Source of the DNA: Flavobacterium hercynium
GTDB taxonomy: Bacteria; Bacteroidota; Bacteroidia; Flavobacteriales; Flavobacteriaceae
Direction: 5' to 3'
DNA: 64,000 nucleotides
NCBI RefSeq assembly: GCF_002217285.1
Contig: NZ_MUGW01000026.1
Span: 1-64,000 of the forward strand
Positions 34,663 to 42,565 of this stretch are shown piece after piece (the first letter of the stretch is position 1; every line of letters starts with the position of its first letter). Below the pieces are notes generated by a model that was not told the DNA's origin, ran no database searches, and saw only the letters and a list, made by a program, of their open reading frames with translations. The position numbers and the translations under genes were made by a program.

Positions 34663-35096
34663 AGCTTTGTTGTAATCATACCGGCAACAATGCCTTTACA
34701 GACTTCTTGTCCCGCTTCGTTTTTCATTACTACATCGCATTTGAGTTTTCCAAATCTGAAAAATGTTTTTTGTGACGTTACTGTTACTTTTTCGTTAGGA
34801 TAAACTGGTTTTAGAAATTGCATATCAGCAGAAGTAAACGCTACGACAGTTTCTTTTTGTAAATCGTTGCCCACTAAATAAATGCCCAGACAAACCATTC
34901 CGATTTGAGCCATTGTTTCTGTTAAAATGACACCGGGTGTAACCGGATTATTTTTGAAATGTCCTTTGTAAAAATCAAGGTCTTCTCTAAAAGTATACGT
35001 TCCTGTAATACCATTTTCGTCAGCTTGAAGTATTTCATCTACAAACAAAAAAGGCTCGCTGTAAGGAAGTTTTGCTATAATATCTTTAAAATCCAT
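34659..35096 (-). CDS. FabZ-like hotdog 3-hydroxyacyl-ACP dehydratase
   Basis: A 145-residue hotdog-fold protein with the catalytic pair His46 (FYKGHFKNN) and Glu60 (TPGVILTETMAQIG), equivalent to FabZ/FabA-type dehydratases. N-terminal LPYSEPFLFVDEI matches the family start. Probably dehydrates the 3-hydroxyacyl intermediate on the operon's ACP. Confidence 0.88.
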   Translation of the reverse strand: MDFKDIIAKLPYSEPFLFVDEILQADENGITGTYTFREDLDFYKGHFKNNPVTPGVILTETMAQIGMVCLGIYLVGNDLQKETVVAFTSADMQFLKPVYPNEKVTVTSQKTFFRFGKLKCDVVMKNEAGQEVCKGIVAGMITTKL

Positions 35097-35116
35097 AGTA
35101 TCTGTTTTTTATAATT

Positions 35117-36169
35117 TTACCATTGTAATAAAATGCGTTGTGCCGAAAATCCGGGACCAAAACTAAGCATAAGTCCTTTTTCTCCTGATTTTGGATTGTT
35201 ATCTATGATGCGTTCTAAAACGTACAACACCGTTGCACTCGACATATTGCCATATTGTTTGAGAACTTCTTTCGTATCATCAATGTTTTTGCCTAATCCG
35301 GAAAAGAGGGCTTCAACGGTAGTAATGATTTTTTTTCCTCCAGGATGAAAGATCATGTGATCTATGTCTGTAACATTTAAGTTGTTTTTCTCTAAAAACG
35401 GATGAATGATCGCATCAAAATGGTCTGCAATTGTGTTTGGAACTTCGATATCTAAAACCATTTGCAGTCCATTATTAGTGAGTTTAAAACCCATCATGTG
35501 TTCAGCATCATAAAAATGATACATTTGCTCGTCTACAATTTCGGGTCCGGCATCTTCTTCATAAGACGATAGCAGGCAACACGCAGCACCATCACCAAAA
35601 ATAGCGGCACTTACGATGTTTGGCATTGAATAATCGTCGAGCTGAAAAGTAGCCGTTGGTGATTCTACTGCAATAACGGCAGCACGTTTGTTTGGATTGG
35701 CTTTCAGAAAGTTTTTAGCATAAATAATACCTGATATTCCGGCTGCGCATCCCATTTCGGTTACTGGTAAACGAACAATGTCTTGACGCAGATTCATTTT
35801 ATTGATTAGATAAGCATCCAGAGAAGGTATCATGATTCCGGTACAACTTACTGTAATGATGTAGTCAAGTGTTTGAGGATCCCAACAAGATTTGTTCAGT
35901 GCTTTTTCCAGCACCTGTTCACCCAGAATAATGACTTCCCGACAGTAAATATCATTTTTTTCTTCAAAAGAGGTTGACGTAAAAACTTCGTGCGGTTCCA
36001 TTATAGAATAGCGTTTGTCTACTGCGGCTCCTTCGAAAATCTTCTTTACTTTCCTGATAAAGCGTTCGTCTTGTCCGTAAAGCCAGCCGTCTAAAAGCGG
36101 AAGAATATCTTCGGTTGTACGGGAATATTTTGGCAGTTGCTTGGCAACTGTAGTTATTTTTACACTCAT
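35117..36169 (-). CDS. Type III polyketide synthase (chalcone/alkylresorcinol synthase-like)
   Basis: A 350-residue type III PKS with the complete triad Cys141 (TEMGCAAGISG), His275 (MIFHPGGKK) and Asn308 (YGNMSSATVL), and the C-terminal GPGFSAQRILL motif. It condenses a starter acyl unit with malonyl-CoA extenders to resorcinol, pyrone or chromone-type rings. With the neighbouring methyltransferase and flavoprotein it matches the gene logic of srsABC-type phenolic lipid pathways; the ACP, ketosynthase and dehydratase next door suggest an ACP-bound long or unsaturated starter. The ATG overlaps the methyltransferase stop by 4 bp. Confidence 0.93.
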   Translation of the reverse strand: MSVKITTVAKQLPKYSRTTEDILPLLDGWLYGQDERFIRKVKKIFEGAAVDKRYSIMEPHEVFTSTSFEEKNDIYCREVIILGEQVLEKALNKSCWDPQTLDYIITVSCTGIMIPSLDAYLINKMNLRQDIVRLPVTEMGCAAGISGIIYAKNFLKANPNKRAAVIAVESPTATFQLDDYSMPNIVSAAIFGDGAACCLLSSYEEDAGPEIVDEQMYHFYDAEHMMGFKLTNNGLQMVLDIEVPNTIADHFDAIIHPFLEKNNLNVTDIDHMIFHPGGKKIITTVEALFSGLGKNIDDTKEVLKQYGNMSSATVLYVLERIIDNNPKSGEKGLMLSFGPGFSAQRILLQW

Positions 36170-36879
36170 TGTTTAGTAATTATCCATTGGTATCTAAAAG
36201 CCCATTTCCAGTTAATTGTATATTTTTTTAGGTTTATTTTTTTTGAAAATTCTTCCAGTTCCTGGCGTTTAAATCCTCTTAGTATAGAAACCTGACCATC
36301 TTCTCGTGACATTTTATTTAAATTGAAAACGATGCATACCAATTGAAAAAGTCGGTAGGCGAGTTTACTGCGCTCTAAATCGTTTATTACAACTCCCAGA
36401 CTTGCATTCTTATTAAAGGTAGTAATTAAATTTAAAATTTCTTCATTGCTAAAATGATGTAGCGTTAGGGTGCATAAAACAATATCAAATTTCAGAGCAC
36501 TAAATTCTTCACTAAAAATATCGATACATTGATATTCAATATTCGGGAAATTTTCAGATAATCTTTTAGCGTAATTAATTGTAAAAGCATTGGCATCGAT
36601 TCCAATAAGTTTAAAATTTAAATTGTTTTTAGTGCCGTAATCAGCAAGCATTCTGAGCATATCGCCATTGCCACAACCTACATCTACGATTATTATTGGT
36701 TGAGAAACGTTTGTTTTTTTTAGTAATTTTTTAATGCCACCTAACGTAATAGTATTACCTCCTAAAAATTGATTTATGCTTGCGATCTGATCTAAAGCGA
36801 GACGCAATTCTTCGCCTTCGAGCATGAAATCGTCCATGATCTCCGTTTCTTGTGTTCTGAATGTCGTATTTAGTGCCAT
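36166..36879 (-). CDS. Class I SAM-dependent methyltransferase
   Basis: A 237-residue methyltransferase with motif I VDVGCGNGDMLRML, motif II IGIDANAF and the post-motif FDIVLCTLTLHHF. It starts one base after the flavoprotein gene ends and overlaps the type III PKS by 4 bp. In analogous phenolic-lipid operons such an enzyme methylates the polyketide ring hydroxyl or carbon; that assignment is by context only. Confidence 0.88.
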   Translation of the reverse strand: MALNTTFRTQETEIMDDFMLEGEELRLALDQIASINQFLGGNTITLGGIKKLLKKTNVSQPIIIVDVGCGNGDMLRMLADYGTKNNLNFKLIGIDANAFTINYAKRLSENFPNIEYQCIDIFSEEFSALKFDIVLCTLTLHHFSNEEILNLITTFNKNASLGVVINDLERSKLAYRLFQLVCIVFNLNKMSREDGQVSILRGFKRQELEEFSKKINLKKYTINWKWAFRYQWIITKQ

Positions 36880-38001
36880 TTAATTAATTGCTATAGGTTT
36901 ACCGTGCGTTTTTCTTATGATTAAAGGCAATAATCTTGGGAATGATGCCAACAGCCCAACAAGAAGATTTGTAGTTTTCTTTTGCGTTAGTATTTTAGAC
37001 AGCGTCCTACCGAATAACAATCTTGAGCCAAACTGTTTTTTCCACTCTTTTGAATATCTTTTTTCTAATTGCGATCTTGAAAGCAATCCATTATGAAAAT
37101 CAAAAATTAATTCAGTAGCTATTTTGGCGCTGTGAATTGCCATTGCCATACCGTTTCCACACAGCGGATGAATAAGTCCTGCAGTATCGCCAATCATTAT
37201 GATATGATTTTCTACAGGAGCTTTTTTGTCAAAAGAAATTTGACTTATTGTAATAGGTTTATCGAAAAGGGGAGTGCTATTCTCAAAAATAGTCTTAAGA
37301 TCTTTGTTCTTGTAAAGAATATTTTGCTGGTATTCTTCGATGTTTTTATATTTTCCGAAAGTTTTGTAATCCGCCAGATAGCAAATGTTTATAATGTCAT
37401 TTTCAACTTTAGATACACCGCAGTAGCCGCCATTAAAATTGTGTAAAGCAACGGTATCATTAGCGATGTTTCCTGTGTAATGCGCTTTGACTGCCAGCCA
37501 AGGCGATTTTTTTTTAATAAAGTTGCGTGACAAAACCTGGTCTATATTCGAGCGTTTGCCATAAGCTCCCAGAACAATTTTTGCTGTTAGGATTTGATTG
37601 GTGGTTGTAACTTTAAAAAGTTCATTGTCAAAAGAAACATCAGTAACATTTTCTATTATAACAGAACAGCCATTGGAGAGTGCTTTTTTATATAAAAATT
37701 GATCGAGTTCAAAACGGCTAATGCCAAATCCTCCTAATGGAAGTTTTGCTTTTGCAATTTTATGTGGCGTTGTAAATTCAAATTGAGAGATCTTGGTTGG
37801 CTTTAATTCTGATACGTCAAGTTCAAGCCAGTTTAAATAAGATAAAATTTCGTTGGAAATATACTCGCCACAAACTTTATGTCTGGGATAAGCAGATTTT
37901 TCGATCAGGGTTACGCTTAACCCTAATTTTGATAAGTGAATTGCACTTGTCAGTCCTGCAAGTCCGCCGCCAATAATAAGTACATCTGTATTTATTTCCA
38001 T
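36880..38001 (-). CDS. FAD-dependent oxidoreductase, geranylgeranyl reductase-like
   Basis: A 373-residue flavoprotein: FAD GxGxxG at residues 12-17 (IGGGLAGLTSAIHL), PRHKVCGEYIS, and the distal MIGDTAGLIHPLCGNGMAMAI motif of the geranylgeranyl reductase/phenol hydroxylase group. First gene of the operon. It could hydroxylate the resorcinol product to a quinol, as SrsC does, or reduce an olefin; the sequence alone does not decide. Confidence 0.87.
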   Translation of the reverse strand: MEINTDVLIIGGGLAGLTSAIHLSKLGLSVTLIEKSAYPRHKVCGEYISNEILSYLNWLELDVSELKPTKISQFEFTTPHKIAKAKLPLGGFGISRFELDQFLYKKALSNGCSVIIENVTDVSFDNELFKVTTTNQILTAKIVLGAYGKRSNIDQVLSRNFIKKKSPWLAVKAHYTGNIANDTVALHNFNGGYCGVSKVENDIINICYLADYKTFGKYKNIEEYQQNILYKNKDLKTIFENSTPLFDKPITISQISFDKKAPVENHIIMIGDTAGLIHPLCGNGMAMAIHSAKIATELIFDFHNGLLSRSQLEKRYSKEWKKQFGSRLLFGRTLSKILTQKKTTNLLVGLLASFPRLLPLIIRKTHGKPIAIN

Positions 38002-38204
38002 ACAAGCAATTTAGAGATAAATAAAATAGAAGATGTGCTGTATCGATTTTTTTTATATGAAAAATTATATCATTTGTATTAAAAAACAGGAAGATTTTGT
38101 TAGACTGAAATGTTCATTACTTTTTACATTTTAATAGTGTTTTGATATTCTGCGAAGCGTCATTATTTCATAAATTTACAGTAGAAATTTTAAAAATACT
38201 ACAC

Positions 38205-38837
38205 ATGAGTTTAATAGAAGATTTGCAATGGCGCTATGCGACCAAAAAAATGAATGGCAATATCGTACCACAAGAAAAAGTAGATTATATTATAGAAGCG
38301 ACAAGACTTTCGCCTTCATCATCAGGATTACAGCCTTACGAAGTATTTGTAGTAACAAATGCTGATTTGTTAGGTAAAATTAAAGCTATCGGATGGGATC
38401 AAAGTCAAATTACGGATTGTTCTCATTTATTGGTTTTTGCTGCCTGGGATGGTTATTCTCTAGAAAAAATCGAAAAAGTTTTTGCAAGAACACTTGAAGA
38501 AAGAGGACTTCCTGCTGATACAATGGACGATTATAAAGCAAGACTTTGGGGTATGTATGAGCCACTTTCACAAGAATGGCATGCAAATCATGCAGCACGT
38601 CAGGCTTATATTGCATTAGGAATTGCAATGGCAGCAGCTGCAGAACAAAAAGTAGATGCAACGCCAATGGAAGGTTTTCTTCCGGAAGAATTGGATAAGA
38701 TTTTAGGTCTGAAAGAGAAAGGATTAAAAAGTGCTGTAATTTTACCACTTGGTTACAGAGACGAAGCTAACGATTGGTTGGTAAACATGAAAAAAGTGAG
38801 AACTCCAAAAGAAATTTTTATTACTGAAGTTAAGTAA
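38205..38837 (+). CDS. Nitroreductase-family NAD(P)H oxidoreductase
   Basis: A 210-residue FMN-dependent nitroreductase of the NfsB/YdgI-like type, with RYATKKMNG and the FMN-binding RLSPSSSGLQPYEVFV motif and the late GYRDEAN segment. The ATG at 38205 is chosen: a TAAATTTA -7-like box at 38171-38178 lies between it and an upstream ATG at 38142, whose extra 21 residues match no family member. Family members reduce quinones and nitro compounds. Ends in a strong terminator. Confidence 0.88.
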   Translation: MSLIEDLQWRYATKKMNGNIVPQEKVDYIIEATRLSPSSSGLQPYEVFVVTNADLLGKIKAIGWDQSQITDCSHLLVFAAWDGYSLEKIEKVFARTLEERGLPADTMDDYKARLWGMYEPLSQEWHANHAARQAYIALGIAMAAAAEQKVDATPMEGFLPEELDKILGLKEKGLKSAVILPLGYRDEANDWLVNMKKVRTPKEIFITEVK

Positions 38838-38850
38838 TTGAATTTTTAAG

Positions 38851-38888
38851 AATGTAAAAGTCTCCAATTGTAGAGAGACTTTTACATT
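38851..38888. terminator. Strong bidirectional rho-independent terminator
   Basis: AATGTAAAAGTCTC (38851-38864) pairs perfectly with GAGACTTTTACATT (38875-38888), a 14-bp stem and 10-nt loop, followed by a T run. Between the convergent nitroreductase and SDR genes. Confidence 0.85.
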
Positions 38889-38909
38889 TTTTTATTGTAT
38901 AATGCTATT

Positions 38910-39653
38910 CTACCACGGAATTTCTCCAGTTTCCGGATTCGTTTCTTCACTGAAAAATTTACCACTCGGACCATTTTCATCGATCAAAGCATATTTTATA
39001 ATTCGTTTTGCTGCTGTTGACACCTCACCACCGTTATGATTGGTAAAATCAGTTTTGGTGTAACCGGGACAAACGGCATTTACCTTTATATTGGTATCAC
39101 GCAATTCGTAAGCCAAATGAACGGTATACATGTTCAACGCTGCTTTTGATGCACCATAAACAGCATATTTGGCATAATCATACGCTGGCCAGTTGGGATC
39201 ACTTTGCAAGGTTAGTGAACCTACACTTGTACTTACATTTACAATTCTGGGCGCTGTTGCTTTTTTTAGTAAGTCAATAAATGCCTGTGTAACTCTCGCT
39301 ACACCAAATACGTTCGTATCAAAAGTTTTTAGAAACTGATCACTATTAGCTTCAAGCGCAGTATAAGACATTCCTCCGTTTATTCCCGCATTGTTAATGA
39401 GGATATCTAATTCGGTTGTTTTTTTTCCAATTGCTTCACGGGCTGCTTTTACTGAGTTTTCATTCGTAACATCCAGTTCTACAGTTTCTACATTGGTAAG
39501 ACCTTCTTGCTTTAGTTTTTCAACAGCTTCGTTTCCGTTTGTCAGATCACGACTGCCGAGATATACGTAAAATCCTTGTTGTAATAATTGTTTCGCTGTT
39601 TCAAAGCCTATGCCTTTGTTGGCTCCGGTAATTAGTACTGATTTCATTTTCAT
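38910..39653 (-). CDS. Short-chain dehydrogenase/reductase (cassette A)
   Basis: A 247-residue classical SDR: cofactor motif TGANKGIGFE, NNAG, catalytic Ser in VSTSVGSL, and YGASK with Tyr and Lys. The YxxxK-PGYTKTDFTNH layout fits carbonyl reductase-like SDRs, probably NADPH dependent. ATG 39653 is preferred over an upstream in-frame ATG at 39710, which lies inside the Crp/Fnr-type operator. It lies downstream of the Crp/Fnr gene on the same strand, with a dedicated operator in between. Confidence 0.87.
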   Translation of the reverse strand: MKMKSVLITGANKGIGFETAKQLLQQGFYVYLGSRDLTNGNEAVEKLKQEGLTNVETVELDVTNENSVKAAREAIGKKTTELDILINNAGINGGMSYTALEANSDQFLKTFDTNVFGVARVTQAFIDLLKKATAPRIVNVSTSVGSLTLQSDPNWPAYDYAKYAVYGASKAALNMYTVHLAYELRDTNIKVNAVCPGYTKTDFTNHNGGEVSTAAKRIIKYALIDENGPSGKFFSEETNPETGEIPW

Positions 39654-39702
39654 AATTTTTATATTTAACAAAGCAAAATTGCAACGTATAAAAATGAAAT
39701 GG

Positions 39703-39718
39703 TTTACCATTTGGTAAA
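39703..39718. promoter_or_regulatory. Crp/Fnr-type operator A1
   Basis: TTTACCATTTGGTAAA: arms TTTACCA and TGGTAAA, giving TTACC-N4-GGTAA with the 5-4-5 spacing of FNR boxes. Its centre is 36.5 bp from the last base of a minus-strand -7-like box (CAATTTTG, 39681 to 39674), putting it near -42 relative to the predicted SDR start, a class II activation position. Confidence 0.65.
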
Positions 39719-39726
39719 AAACGAGA

Positions 39727-40293
39727 TCAGCGGATATTTTTTCTAATTCTGCTTAAAGATTGTTGCGTAACACCCAAATACGATGCGATGTATGCCAGCG
39801 GAACCCGATTAATTAATGATGGATAATTAGTCATAAATTCTAAATAACGTGTGGTTGCATCTTGTGAAATAACGGGACCTTTTCTGGATTTTAGATACAG
39901 GCAATTTTGAAATATTTTGCTTCTTATAACATCCCAGCCTATAATAGTTTGAGCCAGTTCTTCCCAATCTTGTTTAGAAAACACAAGAAGTTTGCAGGCA
40001 GTAGCAGCTTGCAGATATTCTGAAGACGAAGTATTAGCTTCTAAATTGACATAATCGACCACAAAACTATTTTCAGCAATAAAACAGCGTGTTATTTCTT
40101 CTCCTTTATTGTTGTAATAACAACCCCGAATAACACCTTCGACAATAAAACCAACCTGCATTGGAATTTTTCCTGCCTCAGAAAAATAATCGTCTTTTTG
40201 AAGATCAATTGCTATTGCCTTTTTTTTGATAAACGCTAATTGTTGATCATTCAAATTACCAAATTGCAAAATATAATCATCAAGTTCTTTCAT
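39727..40293 (-). CDS. Crp/Fnr-family regulator (cassette A)
   Basis: A 188-residue regulator with an N-terminal cyclic-nucleotide-binding-type jelly roll (ISEAGKIPMQVGFIVEGVIRGCYYN, ITRCFIAENSFVVDY) and a C-terminal HTH, IASYLGVTQQSLSRIRKNI. Typical of the short Crp-like regulators of Bacteroidota; the ligand is unknown and the usual cAMP-contact residues are not evident. Its paralogue at 43893 has the same length and an almost identical recognition helix (TQSSLSRIRKN). Operators sit both before the downstream SDR gene and ~35 bp before this gene. Confidence 0.87.
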   Translation of the reverse strand: MKELDDYILQFGNLNDQQLAFIKKKAIAIDLQKDDYFSEAGKIPMQVGFIVEGVIRGCYYNNKGEEITRCFIAENSFVVDYVNLEANTSSSEYLQAATACKLLVFSKQDWEELAQTIIGWDVIRSKIFQNCLYLKSRKGPVISQDATTRYLEFMTNYPSLINRVPLAYIASYLGVTQQSLSRIRKNIR

Positions 40294-40327
40294 AAATGCA
40301 AGTTCTGAAAAATTATTTTTTTATGAA

Positions 40328-40341
40328 TTATCATTTGGTAA
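40328..40341. promoter_or_regulatory. Crp/Fnr-type operator A2 (one mismatch)
   Basis: TTATC-ATTT-GGTAA differs at one arm position from operator A1. It sits 35 bp upstream of the cassette A Crp/Fnr start codon and may mediate autoregulation; no -7 box with the A1 geometry is found beside it. Confidence 0.45.
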
Positions 40342-40423
40342 AAAGTTTGGGAGGAATAGTTTTTGTTTAGTTTTTTAGTACTAGTAAGAATATAGATTAT
40401 GGAATTGAATTTATATTGAAATA

Positions 40424-40431
40424 TAATTTTG
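40424..40431 (+). promoter_or_regulatory. -7 box for the exported protein at 40520
   Basis: TAATTTTG matches TAnnTTTG exactly, 88 bp upstream of the ATG. No well-spaced TTG at -33. Confidence 0.4.
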
Positions 40432-40519
40432 TTTTTGTAAATTAAGAAATATAACAGTACTATTGTCTTATAAGAAAGCTAATAAATTAGCATCACAAAT
40501 TGATGTAAATTAAATTATA

Positions 40520-40918
40520 ATGAAAAAAATAAGATTCTTTATCGCAGTATTCTTTATGTTATTTTTTAATACCACCAAAGCTCAAATTGCAGAATCAACT
40601 TCATATAGATTTGAAGGAAAAGTAGAAAGTCCAAAATTTAGAACATATAATATTAACTTGTTAACTCTGTATGTGGATAATACATATAAAATAATATTTC
40701 AGACCTATGGATCAAAAAAGCTTGCAAGAAGAAATATTATTCGCGAAACAGAAATTGAAGAAGGTATTTGGAATACCAAAGGTTCAGTGCTAACTCTTTT
40801 GTCCAATAATAGTAAGCAAGAATTAATCTTTTCTGTAAAAAACAATAAAAAATTAAGGGTTATGATTAATGACGTCGAAGCGTCGGCTTTGGTTTGGAAA
40901 AAAACCGATAATAAGTAA
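40520..40918 (+). CDS. Exported hypothetical protein
   Basis: A 132-residue protein with a clear signal peptide (MKKIRFFIAVFFMLFFNTTKAQ). The mature ~110 residues look like a small all-beta domain (YRFEGKVESPKFRTYNINLL, GIWNTKGSVLTLLSN), rich in Lys, Asn and Thr, without Cys. I do not recognise the family. It could be the periplasmic partner of the lipoprotein that follows 66 bp later. AT-rich like its neighbour. Confidence 0.7.
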   Translation: MKKIRFFIAVFFMLFFNTTKAQIAESTSYRFEGKVESPKFRTYNINLLTLYVDNTYKIIFQTYGSKKLARRNIIRETEIEEGIWNTKGSVLTLLSNNSKQELIFSVKNNKKLRVMINDVEASALVWKKTDNK

Positions 40919-40984
40919 AATTATCATCAATGTAAATCTAATGCCAAATAAAGCCTTTTAATAATTCAAAAATAGTTTTAAGAT

Positions 40985-41401
40985 ATGTTTATGAAGAAAT
41001 ATATAATAGTATTAATGTCATTTTTTATATTTATTTCATGTGTAAGTAAGATGAAAGAAACGGTAAAATTAAAAGAAAAAGAAAATGAATTGAGTAAGGT
41101 TGGTAAATTTGAAATTGTTAAAATGGATTCAATTGATAATATTTATTTATTATATGCGAGAAGAAATGACTCAATTATAAAGATTGTTTCAATGAAGCAA
41201 ATAAATAATAATTGCAAAAAAATTAGAATTGGAAATTATTATAGTTTGAAAATTAAATCCTTTTTTGGGGATAATTTTCATCAAAAATTAGATATTAAAG
41301 GGGTTAAAGTTAGTAATACAGTAATTAAATTAGAAGGTAATGAAGTCATATGGGATTTATTCTCTAGCCAAAATTTAAGTGGTCAATGCTATACAGAATG
41401 A
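40985..41401 (+). CDS. Hypothetical lipoprotein
   Basis: A 138-residue putative lipoprotein: hydrophobic leader ending in the lipobox-like FIFISC, with the Cys near residue 19, then a charged coiled region (KLKEKENELSK) and a beta-rich domain. Start is either 40985 or the ATG at 40991, which gives MKKYIIV. Family not recognised. Codon use is very AT-rich, as in the preceding gene, and both lie in a stretch of small accessory genes. Confidence 0.65.
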   Translation: MFMKKYIIVLMSFFIFISCVSKMKETVKLKEKENELSKVGKFEIVKMDSIDNIYLLYARRNDSIIKIVSMKQINNNCKKIRIGNYYSLKIKSFFGDNFHQKLDIKGVKVSNTVIKLEGNEVIWDLFSSQNLSGQCYTE

Positions 41402-41489
41402 TTTTTCTAATTTACCTCATTTTGATATAGTAAAATTTAATTATAATATTCTTTTGTGATAATTAAATTTATAACACAATGCATTTTTA

Positions 41490-41864
41490 TCATCCCTCAT
41501 TTTTGATTTTCTCTCTATGTTGAATTCCCCATCTCGTCATTGCGCCTACAAGTTCTTCTAATGTATGGCTGTAGGGTAACAATTCATATTCAATAGTTAC
41601 AGGATATCCAACCGCTACTTTTTTTATAATGAATCCGTTGAGTTCAAGATCTTTGAGCTCACTCGAAAGTACACGTGCAGAAATGCCTTTTACCTGTCGT
41701 TGCAATTCTGAAAAACGATTGTTTCCTCTTGCCATCGCAATAATAATCATAAGCTTCCATTTACCGCCAATCACATATAGTGCATCGCTTACTGCTGTTA
41801 GTATTGTATTGCATTCCTGAGTAAATTCTTTATTGACTTCCGGTGTTTCATTTTGCTTTTCCAT
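41490..41864 (-). CDS. HxlR-family winged-helix regulator
   Basis: A 124-residue HxlR/DUF24 regulator: conserved Cys19 in ECNTILTAV, VIGGKWKLMIIIAMARGNNRFSELQRQVKGISARVLSSELKDLE as winged helix, and PVTIEYELLPYSHTLEELV. HxlR proteins often sense aldehydes, quinones or redox state through the N-terminal Cys and repress a divergent gene. Here the divergent gene is an NTF2-like protein, with the operator candidate in between. Confidence 0.9.
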   Translation of the reverse strand: MEKQNETPEVNKEFTQECNTILTAVSDALYVIGGKWKLMIIIAMARGNNRFSELQRQVKGISARVLSSELKDLELNGFIIKKVAVGYPVTIEYELLPYSHTLEELVGAMTRWGIQHREKIKNEG

Positions 41865-41880
41865 AATAGCGTTTTTGTTT

Positions 41881-41905
41881 GGTTACTCGCTAACCTTTAG
41901 GTAAC
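41881..41905. promoter_or_regulatory. HxlR operator candidate
   Basis: GGTTAC (41881-41886) is repeated inverted as TAACC (41891-41895) and GTAAC (41901-41905), and ACCTTTAGGT is itself palindromic. It lies 17 bp upstream of the HxlR ATG, downstream of its -7 box, so binding would repress hxlR-type transcription. Confidence 0.5.
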
Positions 41906-41922
41906 AAGTAATAAAATGTAAG

Positions 41923-41930
41923 CAAATGTA
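41923..41930 (-). promoter_or_regulatory. -7 box of the HxlR gene
   Basis: The minus strand reads TACATTTG, exact TAnnTTTG, 59 bp upstream of the HxlR ATG. Confidence 0.5.
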
Positions 41931-41933
41931 AAT

Positions 41934-41941
41934 TAATTTTG
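41934..41941 (+). promoter_or_regulatory. -7 box of the NTF2-like gene
   Basis: TAATTTTG, exact TAnnTTTG, 53 bp upstream of the ATG at 41994 and back-to-back with the HxlR box. Confidence 0.5.
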
Positions 41942-41993
41942 TTCAGGATTTAAAAAGAAACAAATAAATTTTCAACTATTAATACAATCAATT

Positions 41994-42434
41994 ATGACAC
42001 TAGAAATTTTAAAAACAAAAGAAGATTTAAGAAATTTAATTGATGCTTATGCTTATTTAGGCGATGACAAAAAGATTTCAGAAGTAATGCAGCTTTTTAT
42101 AAAAGATGCTGTTTACAAGGTTTTTATGAACGGAGTAGAAGTTGCTAATACTAAAGGAACCGATGTTTTGGAAAAGGAGTTTACCGGACATGCATCTTTG
42201 GTAAAAACATATTTTACATTGAACGGTCAACATACGGTAAAAATTGACGGTGATACTGCTTCTGGAGTTTCTTTTTCACAGATTAAAATGATTAGAGAGC
42301 ATGAAGGAGCTGATACTATTACAGATTATAGTGTAAAATATGAAGACCAATACATTCTGGAAAACGGAAAATGGCTTATCAAAGAGCGTGTCGGTTTTTT
42401 TATTATTATTGAGGCACGATCGTTAAAAAATTAA
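41994..42434 (+). CDS. SnoaL/NTF2-like protein
   Basis: A 146-residue cytoplasmic NTF2-fold protein (LRNLIDAYAYLGDDKKISEVMQLFIKDAVYKV, then SVKYEDQYILENGKWLIKERVGFFIIIEAR), as in SnoaL-like polyketide cyclase/isomerase relatives. Many of these have no known substrate. Divergent from the HxlR regulator and presumably its target. A rho-independent terminator follows immediately. Confidence 0.83.
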   Translation: MTLEILKTKEDLRNLIDAYAYLGDDKKISEVMQLFIKDAVYKVFMNGVEVANTKGTDVLEKEFTGHASLVKTYFTLNGQHTVKIDGDTASGVSFSQIKMIREHEGADTITDYSVKYEDQYILENGKWLIKERVGFFIIIEARSLKN

Positions 42435-42440
42435 ATGGTA

Positions 42441-42478
42441 AAAAAAGGTAATCGACAAAACTGTTGATTACCTTTTTT
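42441..42478 (+). terminator. Rho-independent terminator
   Basis: AAAAAAGGTAATC (42441-42453) pairs with GATTACCTTTTTT (42466-42478), ending in the T run, 6 bp after the NTF2-like stop. Confidence 0.85.
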
Positions 42479-42510
42479 GATTTATTCGCTTTTCATTTTT
42501 GATTTTACTT

Positions 42511-42518
42511 TATATTTG
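42511..42518 (+). promoter_or_regulatory. -7 box of the ABM monooxygenase gene
   Basis: TATATTTG, exact TAnnTTTG, 47 bp upstream of the ATG at 42566. Confidence 0.5.
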
Positions 42519-42565
42519 ATGATATTCCATTTAAATTTTCACTAAAATAAAAGAAACAATAAATT

